From Mesorhizobium wenxiniae (lineage in GTDB: Bacteria > Pseudomonadota > Alphaproteobacteria > Rhizobiales > Rhizobiaceae): a stretch of 64,000 bases of DNA. Where the stretch lies: positions 62,001 to 126,000 of the forward strand of contig NZ_NPKH01000027.1 in the NCBI RefSeq assembly GCF_002284535.1, written 5' to 3'. Shown here one piece after another: positions 9,093-21,635 of this stretch; position 1 is the first letter of the stretch; each line of letters starts with the position of its first letter. A model generated the notes under the pieces. That model did no database searches. It was not told where the DNA came from and worked only from the letters and a program-made list of their open reading frames with translations. Both the position numbers and the translations under genes were made by a program.

Positions 9093-10364
9093 GAGATGGG
9101 TGACAGTTCATTCCGGAGACATGGGTTACACTTTCGGCCCTTTGCAAGGAGAGCAAGGGTGCCTTGGAAGGAGTGTAGCCAAATGGATGAGCGGCTGAAG
9201 TTCGTCGCGCGGGTTCTGGATGGAGAGAAGATGGCGGTGCTGTGCCGGGATTTCGGCATCTCGCGCAAGACCGGCTATAAGATCCTCAAGCGCTACAATG
9301 ACAGCGGGCTGGAAGGGCTGACGGATCGCTCGCGCCGACCTTACCGGCACGCCAATCAGCTTCCTTTCCAAATCGAGAAGCTGATTGTGCGTGCCAAGCA
9401 GGACAAGCCCAGCTGGGGAGCGCCGAAGATCAGGGAGCGGCTAGCCCGGCCCTACCCGGACGTCCACACCCCAGCGATCTCAACGGTGCATGCAGTTCTG
9501 GACCGCCACGGCCTGGTCAAGCGCCGCAAGCGACGACGCAACCGAGCGCAGGGAACGGCGCTCTCCCATACCTGCCGGCCCAACGATCTGTGGTGTGCCG
9601 ACTACAAGGGCGAGTTCATGCTTGCCGATCGGCGCTATTGCTATCCGCTGACGATCAGCGACTTCGCCAGTCGCTATCTCCTGGCCTGCGAGGCGCTCCA
9701 CACGACCAAGGAGGCCTATGCCTTCACCGTGTTCGAGAACGCTTTCAAGGAGTTCGGCCTGCCCGGGGCGATCAGAACGGATAACGGTGTGCCCTTCGCA
9801 AGCCCCAATGCTCTCTTCAATCTTTCCAGGCTGTCGGTCTGGTGGCTCAGGCTCGGCATCGCCATCGAGCGTATCAAACCGGGCAACCCGCAACAGAACG
9901 GCCGCCATGAACGCATGCATCTGACGCTGAAGCTGGAGACCACCAAACCGGCCGGCGCTAACTTCCTGCAGCAGCAGGCCAAGTTCGATGACTTCATCGA
10001 CGGCTTCAACAATGAGCGGCCGCACCAAGCGCTCGGCATGGACTGTCCGGCACAGCACTACGCGCCGTCTCCGCACACCTACACTGGCCTGCCTGACCTC
10101 GATTATCCGTTCCACGACAAGGCCGTCACCGTCACCACCTGCGGGCGCATCTGCTACAATCGCAAAAAGATCAACCTCAGCCAGGTCTTCGCCGGCCAGA
10201 CCGTCGGCATCAAACAGGTCGAGGACCATATCTGGCTGGTCAGCTTCGTGGACTATGATCTGGGATATTTCGACGATGAGACATGCAGGCTCGAACCACT
10301 CCAAAACCCTTTCGGGCCAAAAGTGTTACCCATGTCTCCGGTATAAACCGTAACCTATGTGTCC
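9093..10364 (+). mobile_element. IS481-family insertion sequence, apparently complete
   Basis: About 1.27 kb bounded by imperfect inverted repeats. The best inner block is 28 bases, 9113-9140 against 10314-10341, matching at 26 of 28 positions (both contain CCGGAGACATGGGT), and weaker similarity extends outward to about 9093 and 10364. It holds one intact transposase gene whose TAA stop lies inside the right repeat. The exact outer ends and any target duplication cannot be fixed by eye. It sits 19 bases from the 3' end of tRNA-Lys and downstream of dprA. Confidence 0.85.
9183..10346 (+). CDS. IS481-family transposase
   Basis: A 387-residue DDE transposase. The N-terminus has a helix-turn-helix (AVLCRDFGISRKTGYKILKRY region, residues 18-38) and a second DNA-binding segment with KRRKRRRNRAQG. 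The rve integrase core carries the first Asp in WCADYKGEF, the second in RTDNGVPF, and the Glu in NGRHERMH. The frame is open throughout with no stop or frameshift, so the enzyme may be functional. The ATG at 9183 is preferred because the sequence from MDERL onward is the conserved family start. Confidence 0.93.
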   Translation: MDERLKFVARVLDGEKMAVLCRDFGISRKTGYKILKRYNDSGLEGLTDRSRRPYRHANQLPFQIEKLIVRAKQDKPSWGAPKIRERLARPYPDVHTPAISTVHAVLDRHGLVKRRKRRRNRAQGTALSHTCRPNDLWCADYKGEFMLADRRYCYPLTISDFASRYLLACEALHTTKEAYAFTVFENAFKEFGLPGAIRTDNGVPFASPNALFNLSRLSVWWLRLGIAIERIKPGNPQQNGRHERMHLTLKLETTKPAGANFLQQQAKFDDFIDGFNNERPHQALGMDCPAQHYAPSPHTYTGLPDLDYPFHDKAVTVTTCGRICYNRKKINLSQVFAGQTVGIKQVEDHIWLVSFVDYDLGYFDDETCRLEPLQNPFGPKVLPMSPV

Positions 10365-10383
10365 AGAATGGACCGTGAAAAAA

Positions 10384-10459
10384 TGGTGAGCGCGCAGGGA
10401 TTCGAACCCTGGACCTACTGATTAAAAGTCAGTTGCTCTACCGGCTGAGCTACGCGCTC
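10384..10459 (-). tRNA. tRNA-Lys (anticodon TTT)
   Basis: A 76-base cloverleaf on the minus strand including an encoded CCA at 10384-10386. The acceptor arm GAGCGCG pairs with CGCGCTC, the D arm has GCTCAGC, the anticodon arm ACTGA/TCAGT encloses the loop CTTTTAA giving anticodon TTT (Lys, AAA/AAG), and the T arm contains GGTTCGAACCC. Its transcript runs toward the IS element, whose right end lies only about 19 bases beyond the CCA. Confidence 0.97.
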
Positions 10460-10722
10460 CCGCGGGCTCAGAATGCCGCCCTCGAAATTGCGCGGAACAT
10501 AGGGAGAGTGCCGCGACCGGTCAACCGGAAAAAGAGGGCTTGCAAGCCGGGCTTTTCGCGGTCTCCTGACGCCTCGCAAACCGTGTCGACAAGATCGGCG
10601 TGGCTGTCTCGCACGAAAGCCGAGATGCATTACAAATCAGCAGCTTGCTATTTCTCGCGGAACAATTGCGCAACCTGCCCGTTTTTATCGGCACAAGGGA
10701 CGACGCGTTCAAGGAGAAGACC

Positions 10723-11277
10723 ATGAACAGGATCATGTCGGGCTTGCTGGCGACCGCGCTGTCAGCGTCATTCGCTGTAGCAGAGATCGTGCCCGTCAAC
10801 GCCCAGCCCATCTACGTGCCGCTAGGCCAGAATGTCTCGTCGGATGTCCAGACCGTCGACCACAGGCGTTGGAGGCGTTTCGACGGCGATCGCGATTTTT
10901 CACGCCGCGATTTCCGTCGCGACTTCCGCCGCGGCGACTTCCGCCGTGATTTCCGTCGCGATTTTGCCCGTCGCGATTTTTCCCGCCGCGATTTTCGTCG
11001 TTTCGCCGGTGACGATTTCAGGTATTGGCGCGGCTATCGCGGCTATCGCTATTATCGCCCCGGCTATCGTCGCTACAACGACTACTGGTTCCCGCTGGCG
11101 GCCTTCGCCACCGGCGCCCTGATCACCGGCGCGATCATCAACAACCAGTACCGCCCCGTCTATCGAGGCGGTTCACACGTGGAGTGGTGCTACAGCCGCT
11201 ACAGATCCTACCGGGCGTATGACAACACGTATCAGCCCTACTACGGCCCCCGCCGGCAGTGCATCTCGCCCTATTGA
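10723..11277 (+). CDS. BA14K family secreted protein with Arg-Asp-Phe repeats
   Basis: A 184-residue exported protein. The first 28 residues are a Sec signal peptide ending PVNAQP. Residues about 50-95 are a low-complexity array of RRDF(R/S) units encoded by near-identical 12-base repeats (about 10890-11010). One membrane-like helix follows ([19 protein letters not shown]), then the C-terminal BA14K-like domain with [13 protein letters not shown] and the final RRQCISPY; its two Cys may pair. Brucella BA14K is immunoreactive and lectin-like. An AAGGAG ribosome binding site precedes the ATG. Repeat number probably varies between strains. Confidence 0.85.
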   Translation: MNRIMSGLLATALSASFAVAEIVPVNAQPIYVPLGQNVSSDVQTVDHRRWRRFDGDRDFSRRDFRRDFRRGDFRRDFRRDFARRDFSRRDFRRFAGDDFRYWRGYRGYRYYRPGYRRYNDYWFPLAAFATGALITGAIINNQYRPVYRGGSHVEWCYSRYRSYRAYDNTYQPYYGPRRQCISPY

Positions 11278-11310
11278 TACGCCGGGCAGAGTTGAACAAA
11301 GATGGTTGAA

Positions 11311-11342
11311 GAGCCTGCGCCGGCACCGGCGCAGGCTCTTTT
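11311..11342. terminator. Bidirectional terminator between BA14K gene and glpK
   Basis: GAGCCTGCGCCGG (11311-11323) and CCGGCGCAGGCTC (11326-11338) form a perfect, very GC-rich stem of up to 13 base pairs with a minimal loop, followed on the plus strand by TTTT. It sits exactly between the convergent BA14K and glpK genes. Confidence 0.85.
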
Positions 11343-11354
11343 GGTGCGCGAAAT

Positions 11355-12848
11355 CTAAATCGTGCTCAGCGTCCTGCGCACGGCGTCGCGCCAGCCGGCG
11401 AGTTTTGCGGAACGGACCGAAACATTCATATCCGGCTGAAACCGCCGTTCGAGCGCCCAGCTCTTGGCGAATTCCCTTGTCTTCGGCCAGACACCCGCCT
11501 TCGAGCCGGCCAGCCATGCCGCGCCAAGCGCCGTCGTCTCCAGGATGGTCGGACGGTCGACCGGCGCATCGAGGATGTCGGCCAGCCGCTGCAAGGTCCA
11601 GTTCGACGCCACCATCCCGCCATCGACCCTGAGAACGGTCTTCGCTGACGAGCCCTTCCAGTCCTTGCGCATCGCGTCGAGCAGGTCACGCGTCTGGAAG
11701 GCCACGGATTCCAATGCGGCACGGGCAAATTCGGCCGGGCCCGAATTCCGGGTCAGCCCGAAGATGGCGCCGCGCGCCTCGGCGTCCCAATGCGGCGCGC
11801 CAAGCCCAACGAAGGCCGGCACTAGATACACCTCTTGAGTCGGGTCGGCGCTCGCCGCCAGCACGCCGCTCTGCTCGGCCTTGCCGATCACCTTGATGCC
11901 GTCGCGCAGCCATTGCACGGCCGCACCAGCGATGAAGATCGAGCCTTCCAGCGCATAAGTGGTCTTGCCGTTCAGCCTGTAGGCAATGGTCGTCAACAAC
12001 CGGTTCTTCGAGCGCACCAGATCGCTGCCGGTGTTGAGCAGCGCGAAGCAGCCGGTGCCATAGGTGGACTTCATCATGCCCGGCTCGAAACAGGCCTGGC
12101 CGATGGTCGCCGCATGCTGGTCGCCAGCCACGCCGAGGATTCTTATCTCTGCGCCGAACAGGCTTTTCTCTGTGATTCCATAGTCGTCAGCGCAATCCTT
12201 CACCTGCGGCAGCATTTTTCCCGGTATGCCGAGAATGGCCAGAAGCTCGTCGTCCCAGGCATTCTTTTCGATGTTGTAGACCAGCGTTCGCGAGGCATTG
12301 GTGGCATCGGTAGCGTGAACCTTGCCGCCGGTCAGCCGCCAGATCAGAAAGCTGTCGATAGTGCCGGCCAGCAATTCGCCCTTGGCGGCGCGTTTCCTCG
12401 CGCCCTTCACCCTGTCCAGCATCCAGGCGATCTTGGTGCCGGAGAAATAGGGATCGAGCAGCAGGCCGGTCTTTCTGGTGAACTTCTTCTCCAGCCCCTG
12501 CTTCTTCAATTTCTGGCACAGCGGCGCGGTGCGGCGGTCTTGCCAGACAATCGCGTTATGGATCGGCTTGCCGGTCGCCCTGTCCCAGATGACGACGGTC
12601 TCGCGCTGGTTGGTAATGCCGATCGCCGCGACATCCGACGCATCGCGGCCGGCGCTGTTCATCGCAGCCTTCACCGTCGCCACGACACTCGACCAGATTT
12701 CCTCCGGATCGTGCTCGACCCAGCCGGAAGCCGGATAATGCTGGGTAAATTCCTTCTGCCCGCTGCCTACGACCTTCATTTCGGGATCGAACAAGATCGC
12801 CCGGCTCGATGTCGTTCCCTGGTCAATTGCAAGGATAAAGCCACTCAT
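11355..12848 (-). CDS. glpK: Glycerol kinase
   Basis: A 497-residue FGGY kinase that makes sn-glycerol-3-phosphate from imported glycerol. Motifs: N-terminal phosphate 1 motif [11 protein letters not shown], the [10 protein letters not shown] segment, [15 protein letters not shown], and the C-terminal FGGY signature region beginning [11 protein letters not shown]. The start at 12848 ([11 protein letters not shown]) has a GGGAG site; upstream in-frame codons add unconserved residues. It is the last gene of the minus-strand glycerol operon, 102 bases after glpV. Confidence 0.96.
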   Translation of the reverse strand: MSGFILAIDQGTTSSRAILFDPEMKVVGSGQKEFTQHYPASGWVEHDPEEIWSSVVATVKAAMNSAGRDASDVAAIGITNQRETVVIWDRATGKPIHNAIVWQDRRTAPLCQKLKKQGLEKKFTRKTGLLLDPYFSGTKIAWMLDRVKGARKRAAKGELLAGTIDSFLIWRLTGGKVHATDATNASRTLVYNIEKNAWDDELLAILGIPGKMLPQVKDCADDYGITEKSLFGAEIRILGVAGDQHAATIGQACFEPGMMKSTYGTGCFALLNTGSDLVRSKNRLLTTIAYRLNGKTTYALEGSIFIAGAAVQWLRDGIKVIGKAEQSGVLAASADPTQEVYLVPAFVGLGAPHWDAEARGAIFGLTRNSGPAEFARAALESVAFQTRDLLDAMRKDWKGSSAKTVLRVDGGMVASNWTLQRLADILDAPVDRPTILETTALGAAWLAGSKAGVWPKTREFAKSWALERRFQPDMNVSVRSAKLAGWRDAVRRTLSTI

Positions 12849-12950
12849 TCTCACTCCCTCAGCCCCACTCCCTTGGCGCAAACAGGGGAGACGGCACGAT
12901 GCCGCCTCCCCCGATTGTAGCGATGCGGGCGCGAACGCCCGGATCGATGC

Positions 12951-14675
<1,725 letters not shown>

Positions 14676-14752
14676 GTGTTTCCTCCACTGTTTCAGTTTC
14701 AAGTGCGATCGGAGCAGCCGCCGGCACGCGGCCGCTCCAACAGTTTCCCCCT

Positions 14753-15034
14753 CTATACGTAGCGGAACACGCCGATGGCGTAGACCACGGAGAGAGCGAG
14801 AGCCCACCACAGGTTGGGTCCGACAAGACCCAGCCAAGCGAGATGGATAAAGGCGCTGCCAAGCAGCGATAGAAAGAGACGGTCGCCGCGCGTTGTCTCG
14901 AACCGCAGCACGCCGACCCGCGGACTGCCGCCCGGCGAGACGTACTCCCAGATCGCCATGCCGCAGAGCAGCGCCAGGATCGTGATGAAAAAGATCGCCG
15001 TCGGCAACGTCCATGCCATCCAGGTGAGATTCAT
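14753..15034 (-). CDS. glpU: Small integral membrane protein of the glycerol transporter (DUF2160 type)
   Basis: A 93-residue protein with three hydrophobic segments (ALPTAIFF-type helix at 5-30, LGSAFIHLAWLGLV, LWWALALSVVYAIGVF). It is the short DUF2160-type protein that always travels with this transporter class; its exact role in the complex is not known. The start at 15034 (MNLTWMAW) has a GGGAGGGAT ribosome binding site that lies inside the end of the preceding 21-codon mini-ORF. Confidence 0.85.
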   Translation of the reverse strand: MNLTWMAWTLPTAIFFITILALLCGMAIWEYVSPGGSPRVGVLRFETTRGDRLFLSLLGSAFIHLAWLGLVGPNLWWALALSVVYAIGVFRYV

Positions 15035-15035
15035 G

Positions 15036-15101
15036 TCACATCCCTCCCAGGGCAAAGCCCTTGGCGATGGTGTTGCGTATGAACTCTTGCGTTCGTTTCA
15101 T
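15036..15101 (-). CDS. 21-codon mini-ORF duplicating the glpQ C-terminus
   Basis: An ATG at 15101-15099 overlaps the glpQ stop as TGATG, and the frame ends with TGA at 15038-15036, two bases before the glpU ATG. The peptide ends FIRNTIAKGFALGGM, which closely copies the glpQ C-terminus FVRNYIAKGFALGRV; the DNA is similarly duplicated. It is either a relic of a tandem duplication or a coupling cistron that brings ribosomes to the glpU start. I see no evidence that the peptide itself has a function. Confidence 0.55.
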   Translation of the reverse strand: MKRTQEFIRNTIAKGFALGGM

Positions 15102-16021
15102 CACACCCTCCCCAAGGCAAAGCCTTTGGCGATGTAGTTGCGGACGAACCAGATCACGAGCGCGCCCGGAAGGATGGTGAGCACGCCGGCTGCGGCCAGC
15201 ACGCCCCAGTCGAGGCCCGAGGCCGAGACGGTGCGCGTCATGATCGCGGCGATCGGCTTGGCGGCGGTCGTGGTCAACGTCCGCGCGATCAGCAGTTCGA
15301 CCCACGAGAACATGAAGCAGAAGAAGCAGGCCACGCCTACACCGCTCGCGATCAGCGGCATGAATATCCTCAGGAAGAAGCGTGGGAAGGAATAGCCGTC
15401 GATATAGGCGGTCTCGTCGATTTCCTTCGGCACGCCCGACATGAAGCCTTCAAGAATCCAGACCGCCAGCGGCACGTTGAACAGGCAGTGCGCCAGCGCC
15501 ACCGCGATGTGCGTGTCGATTAGGCCGAAAGCCGAATAGAGCTGGAAGAACGGCAGCGCGAACACCGCCGGCGGCGCCATGCGGTTGGTGAGCAGCCAGA
15601 AGAACAGGTGCTTGTCGCCGAGAAAACGGTAGCGCGAGAAGGCATATGCTGCCGGAAGCGCCACGGCGACCGAAATCACCGTGTTCATAACCACATAGAT
15701 GATGGAGTTGATGTAGCCCCTGTACCAGGACGGATCATTGAAAATGACCGCGTAGTTAGCAAGCGTCGGGTTTCTCGGCCAAAGCGAGAAGGCGCCGAGA
15801 ATCTCCTGGTTGTTCTTGAAGCTCATGTTGACCAGCCAGTAGATCGGCAACATCAGGAAGATGATGTAGATCGTTGGCACCAGCCACCAGAACCGTGACT
15901 CCTCACCCCGCCGCCGCATCTTGCGTGCCAGCCTGGCGTTCGCCGTCTGCGCTTCCGCTGTAGCGGGGGTTTGCCGCATCAGCGTTCGTTCGTTGGCCGT
16001 GGTTTCGTCGAGGTGTGCCAT
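15101..16021 (-). CDS. glpQ: Glycerol ABC transporter permease (MalG-like)
   Basis: A 306-residue inner-membrane permease with a soluble N-terminal 40 residues and six predicted membrane helices. The EAA loop that docks the ATPase reads EIDETAYIDGYSFPRFF in the last third, and the C-terminus FVRNYIAKGFALGRV is the usual MalG-type ending. Two bases separate it from glpP, and its stop overlaps a mini-ORF. It pairs with GlpP to form the channel. Confidence 0.93.
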   Translation of the reverse strand: MAHLDETTANERTLMRQTPATAEAQTANARLARKMRRRGEESRFWWLVPTIYIIFLMLPIYWLVNMSFKNNQEILGAFSLWPRNPTLANYAVIFNDPSWYRGYINSIIYVVMNTVISVAVALPAAYAFSRYRFLGDKHLFFWLLTNRMAPPAVFALPFFQLYSAFGLIDTHIAVALAHCLFNVPLAVWILEGFMSGVPKEIDETAYIDGYSFPRFFLRIFMPLIASGVGVACFFCFMFSWVELLIARTLTTTAAKPIAAIMTRTVSASGLDWGVLAAAGVLTILPGALVIWFVRNYIAKGFALGRV

Positions 16022-16022
16022 T

Positions 16023-16889
16023 TCACCGCTCCGCGTCGTAGGCTGTCATGACGGTGTAGAACACCCAGGACAGGAGCATGATAATCAGGAAATAGACGAT
16101 CGACATGGCCGCCGCCTCACCGAGGTTGAACTCTCCGATGGCCAGCTTCACCAGGTCGATCGACAAGAAAGTGGTGGTGTTGCCGGGCCCGCCGCCGGTG
16201 ACGACGAACGGCTCGGTGTAGATCATGAAACTGTCCATGAAGCGCAGCAGAACCGCGATCAGCAGCACACGGTTCATCTTGGGCAACTGGATATAGCGGA
16301 AGATCGCCCAGCGCGACGCCCCGTCGATCTTCGCCGCCTGGTAATAGGCGTCGGGGATCGAGACCAACCCTGCGTAGCAGAGCAGGACCACCAGGCTCGT
16401 CCAGTGCCAGACGTCCATGACGATGACGGTGACCCAGGCGTCGAACGGGTCGTTGACGTAGTTGTAGTCGAAGCCGAGCGCCCGCAGCGAATATCCGAGT
16501 AGACCGATGTCGACGCGGCCGAACACCTGCCAGATCGTGCCGACGACGTTCCACGGGATGAGCAGCGGCAACGCCATCAGCACCAGGCAGACCGGAACGC
16601 CCCAGCCCTTCTTCGGCATGTTGAGCGCAATGAAGATGCCGAGCGGAATCTCGATGATGAGGATGATGGCCGAGAACACCAGGTTGCGGCCCATCGCTTC
16701 CCAAAAACGGTCGGAATGCAGGATTTCTTCGAACCATTCCGAGCCCGCCCAGAAGAAGACGTTGTTGCCGAAAGTGTCTTGCACCGAATAATTCACGACC
16801 GTCATCAGCGGGATGATCGCCGAGAAAGCCACCAGCAAGAGCACCGGCAGCACCATGAACCAAGCCTTGTTGTTCCAGGTCCTTTCCAT
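16023..16889 (-). CDS. glpP: Glycerol ABC transporter permease (MalF-like)
   Basis: A 288-residue inner-membrane permease with six predicted helices. The EAA loop reads IPDAYYQAAKIDGASRWAIF near residues 188-207. The gene follows glpT by two bases and precedes glpQ by one, an arrangement that argues for equal, coupled synthesis of the two permeases. Confidence 0.93.
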   Translation of the reverse strand: MERTWNNKAWFMVLPVLLLVAFSAIIPLMTVVNYSVQDTFGNNVFFWAGSEWFEEILHSDRFWEAMGRNLVFSAIILIIEIPLGIFIALNMPKKGWGVPVCLVLMALPLLIPWNVVGTIWQVFGRVDIGLLGYSLRALGFDYNYVNDPFDAWVTVIVMDVWHWTSLVVLLCYAGLVSIPDAYYQAAKIDGASRWAIFRYIQLPKMNRVLLIAVLLRFMDSFMIYTEPFVVTGGGPGNTTTFLSIDLVKLAIGEFNLGEAAAMSIVYFLIIMLLSWVFYTVMTAYDAER

Positions 16890-16891
16890 GC

Positions 16892-17962
<1,071 letters not shown>

Positions 17963-17975
17963 GTGCCCTCCTCCC

Positions 17976-19058
<1,083 letters not shown>

Positions 19059-19086
19059 GATGCCTCCTCCCAGGCTTTCTGCATGA

Positions 19087-20613
19087 CTATTCGGCAGCCG
19101 CGACATGGCGCCGGCTTATCCCGCGCATGAATTCGTCGAGCGCTGCCGTCTGCTCGCGGCTCAGATGCAGGCCGCGCTTGGTCCTGCGCCACAATACATC
19201 TTCAGCCGTCATCGCCCATTCATTTTGAACGAGGTAGCGCACTTCGGCCTCATAGAGATCGGCGCCAAAGTTGCGGCCAAGGTCGGCATTCGATCTGGCG
19301 AGGCCCAGCAGCATCCTTGCGCGAGTTCCGTAAAGCCGGCTCAGTCGGCGTGCCAGACGTGCGTCGAGGAACGGATAGGCCGTTTTCAGTTTCGCCACTT
19401 CGGCGTCGAAACCGCTGGCCGGGAAATCGCCGCCCGGCAGCGGCGCGTTTGCCGTCCACGGCTTGCCGCGCTTGCCGAGAAAACCCTCGATTTTCTCGAG
19501 CATCGATTCAGACAGCCGGCGATAGGTGGTGATCTTGCCGCCGAAGGTGTTGATGATCGGCGCCGTGCCCTCGCCGCCGTCGGTCTTCAGCACATAATCG
19601 CGGGTTGCTTCCTGCGCCTTCGAGGCGCCGTCGTCATAAAGCGGGCGCACGGCGGAATAGGTCCAGACGATGTCCGAACGCTTGACCGGCTGCGCGAAAT
19701 ATTCGCTCGCCGCGGCACAGAGATAATCGATCTCGGCGTCGCTGATCTTCACGTCGTGCGGGTCGCCAGCATAGTCCTGGTCAGTGGTGCCGATCAGCGT
19801 GAACTCTTCCTCGTAGGGGATAGCAAAGATGATGCGGCCATCCTTGTTCTGGAAGAAATAGGCGCGCGGATCGTCGAACTTCTTGCCGATGACGATATGG
19901 CTGCCCTGTACCAGCCGGACATTGTGCACATCGTTCAAGCCGACCGTAGCAGACAGCACATGGTCGACCCATGGACCGGCGGCGTTGACCAAAAGCCGCG
20001 CCTTGACCTCCTCGGTGTCCCCGGTCTGCGCGTTTTCCAGCCTGACCGTCCAAAGTTCGCCTTCACGGCGTGCGCCGATGACTTTCGTGCGGGTTCGGAT
20101 CGTTGCGCCGCGATCGGCGGCGTCGCGGGCGTTCAGGGCCACCAGCCGCGCATCGTTGACCCAGGCGTCGGAATATTCGAAGGCCTTGCGAAACAACGGC
20201 TTCAGCGGCTTGCCGGCTGGGTCCTTTGCCATGTCCAGCGTCTTGGTCGCCGGCAGCAATTTGCGCCCGCCAATGTGGTCGTAAAGGAAAAGGCCGAGCC
20301 TGATCAGCCAGGCCGGACGCAAACCCTTGGCATAGGGCAGCACGAAGCGCATCGGCCAGATGATGTGCGGCGCATTCTTCCAGAGAATTTCGCGCTCCAT
20401 AAGCGCCTCGCGCACCAGGCGGAATTCGTAGAACTCGAGATAGCGCAAGCCGCCATGGATCAGTTTGGTCGAGCCGGAGGAGGTTCCGCTGGCCAGATCG
20501 TTCATTTCGGCAAGGAAGACCGAGAAGCCGCGCCCAACCGCATCGCGGGCGATGCCGCAGCCGTTGATACCGCCACCGATGACGAAGATGTCATGGATCG
20601 GGGGTGCGTCCAC
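19087..20613 (-). CDS. glpD: Aerobic glycerol-3-phosphate dehydrogenase
   Basis: A 508-residue FAD enzyme of the inner membrane that oxidises glycerol-3-phosphate to dihydroxyacetone phosphate and feeds electrons to quinone. The dinucleotide-binding motif VIGGGINGCGIARDA is at the N-terminus, followed by the conserved GTSSGSTKLIHGGLRYLE and, in the C-terminal half, INTFGGKITTYRRL. I prefer the GTG at 20613 because GGAGGACTT lies just upstream; an ATG eight codons earlier (20637) is the alternative. First structural gene of the glycerol operon. Confidence 0.95.
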   Translation of the reverse strand: MDAPPIHDIFVIGGGINGCGIARDAVGRGFSVFLAEMNDLASGTSSGSTKLIHGGLRYLEFYEFRLVREALMEREILWKNAPHIIWPMRFVLPYAKGLRPAWLIRLGLFLYDHIGGRKLLPATKTLDMAKDPAGKPLKPLFRKAFEYSDAWVNDARLVALNARDAADRGATIRTRTKVIGARREGELWTVRLENAQTGDTEEVKARLLVNAAGPWVDHVLSATVGLNDVHNVRLVQGSHIVIGKKFDDPRAYFFQNKDGRIIFAIPYEEEFTLIGTTDQDYAGDPHDVKISDAEIDYLCAAASEYFAQPVKRSDIVWTYSAVRPLYDDGASKAQEATRDYVLKTDGGEGTAPIINTFGGKITTYRRLSESMLEKIEGFLGKRGKPWTANAPLPGGDFPASGFDAEVAKLKTAYPFLDARLARRLSRLYGTRARMLLGLARSNADLGRNFGADLYEAEVRYLVQNEWAMTAEDVLWRRTKRGLHLSREQTAALDEFMRGISRRHVAAAE

Positions 20614-20656
20614 AATAAGTCCTCCCGGATTTCGCATGCAGCATTTTTAGGTTTTT

Positions 20657-20711
20657 ACGAAACCGTGGTGGGATTATTTCGAAATGGGAACGAATGTCAA
20701 ACGAAATGTAA
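20657..20711 (-). promoter_or_regulatory. Candidate GlpR operator region upstream of glpD
   Basis: Within the 125-base glpR-glpD spacer the core ACGAAA/TTTCGT recurs: ACGAAA at 20657-20662, the palindrome TTTCGAAA at 20677-20684, AACGAA at 20689-20694 and AAACGAAA at 20699-20706. The same core clusters upstream of glpR itself. This spacing of repeated short motifs in front of both the DeoR-type regulator and its presumed target is what an operator array would look like. The assignment is inference; no footprint is known to me for this organism. Confidence 0.5.
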
Positions 20712-20738
20712 ACAGCGACAATTGCCGCTACGGCACCC

Positions 20739-21506
20739 TTACGAGAGCGACGTTTCGATCAGCTGAACCTCTGCCTCCTGGCAGATCTTGCGTACCGACG
20801 GGATGTCGCAACGGTCGGTGATGAAGGTGTTGACCTGCGACAGATGGCCGATGCGGACCGGCGCCGTCCGCTCGAATTTGGTCTGGTCGGAAACGAGGAT
20901 GACATGCCGGGCATTGGCGATGATCGCCTGCGCCACCTTCACTTCACGAAAATCGAAATCGAGCAACGCACCGTCATGGTCGATCGCCGAGGCGCCGATC
21001 ACCGCGTAGTCGACCTTGAACTGCCTGATGAAATCGACCGCCGCCTCGCCGACCACGCCGCCATCGGAGCCGCGCACAACCCCGCCGGCAATAACGACTT
21101 CGATGGATGGGTATATGCGCATCCTGTTGGCAACATTGATATTATTGGTGATCACCATCAATCCGGTATGATCAAGGAGCGCCTTGCTGACCGACTCCGT
21201 CGTGGTGCCGATATTGATGAACAGCGAGGCATTGTCCGGGATAAGCCTGGCTGCTGCGCGGCCGATCGCCTCCTTCTCCTCGGCGGCGATCTTGCGTCTC
21301 GCCTCATATTCCATGTTTTCGATGCCGGACGGGAACAGCGCACCCCCATGAATCCGCGACAGCAGCCGCTGGTCGCACAGGTCGTTAAGGTCCTTGCGGA
21401 TGGTCTGCGGCGTCACGTTGAAATGCGTTGCCAGATCGTCGACCAGCACACGGCCATTGTCCTTGGCCATCTGGATGATTTCGGAATGTCGCGGCGACAG
21501 ATACAT
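20739..21506 (-). CDS. glpR: DeoR family transcriptional repressor of glycerol genes
   Basis: A 255-residue DeoR-type regulator. The N-terminal helix-turn-helix (LATHFNVTPQTIRKDLNDL, residues 25-43) is followed by the DeoR linker RIHGGA and a sugar-phosphate-sensing domain with the NIGTTTES phosphate-binding loop near residue 100 and GASAID. It is the first gene of the minus-strand run and is expected to bind glycerol-3-phosphate and release glpD-glpSTPQUV-glpK. Confidence 0.9.
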   Translation of the reverse strand: MYLSPRHSEIIQMAKDNGRVLVDDLATHFNVTPQTIRKDLNDLCDQRLLSRIHGGALFPSGIENMEYEARRKIAAEEKEAIGRAAARLIPDNASLFINIGTTTESVSKALLDHTGLMVITNNINVANRMRIYPSIEVVIAGGVVRGSDGGVVGEAAVDFIRQFKVDYAVIGASAIDHDGALLDFDFREVKVAQAIIANARHVILVSDQTKFERTAPVRIGHLSQVNTFITDRCDIPSVRKICQEAEVQLIETSLS

Positions 21507-21516
21507 TTGGGGGCCT

Positions 21517-21583
21517 CTCGTTTTCGCTTTTCTTGTCTATAGCGGAAAACGAAAGTGATGAAAAGGCATAAGCCGGCTAACGA
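21517..21583 (-). promoter_or_regulatory. Candidate GlpR autoregulatory sites
   Basis: TCGTTTTCGCTTTT at about 21518-21531 is followed by GGAAAACGAAAG at 21544-21555 and AACGAAAT at about 21579-21586. The first two are near-inverted copies and share the ACGAAA core seen in front of glpD. They occupy the likely promoter of glpR, just upstream of its ATG at 21506. Confidence 0.45.
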
Positions 21584-21635
21584 AATTACAACCGTCCAAA
21601 GACAACCACGGCGCAACTTTGCCGACCATTTCAAC

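Noticed and set aside
19105-20766. 553-codon plus-strand frame opposite glpD
   Set aside because: Shadow of glpD; high-GC codon bias leaves the complementary frame open. No motif or ribosome binding site.
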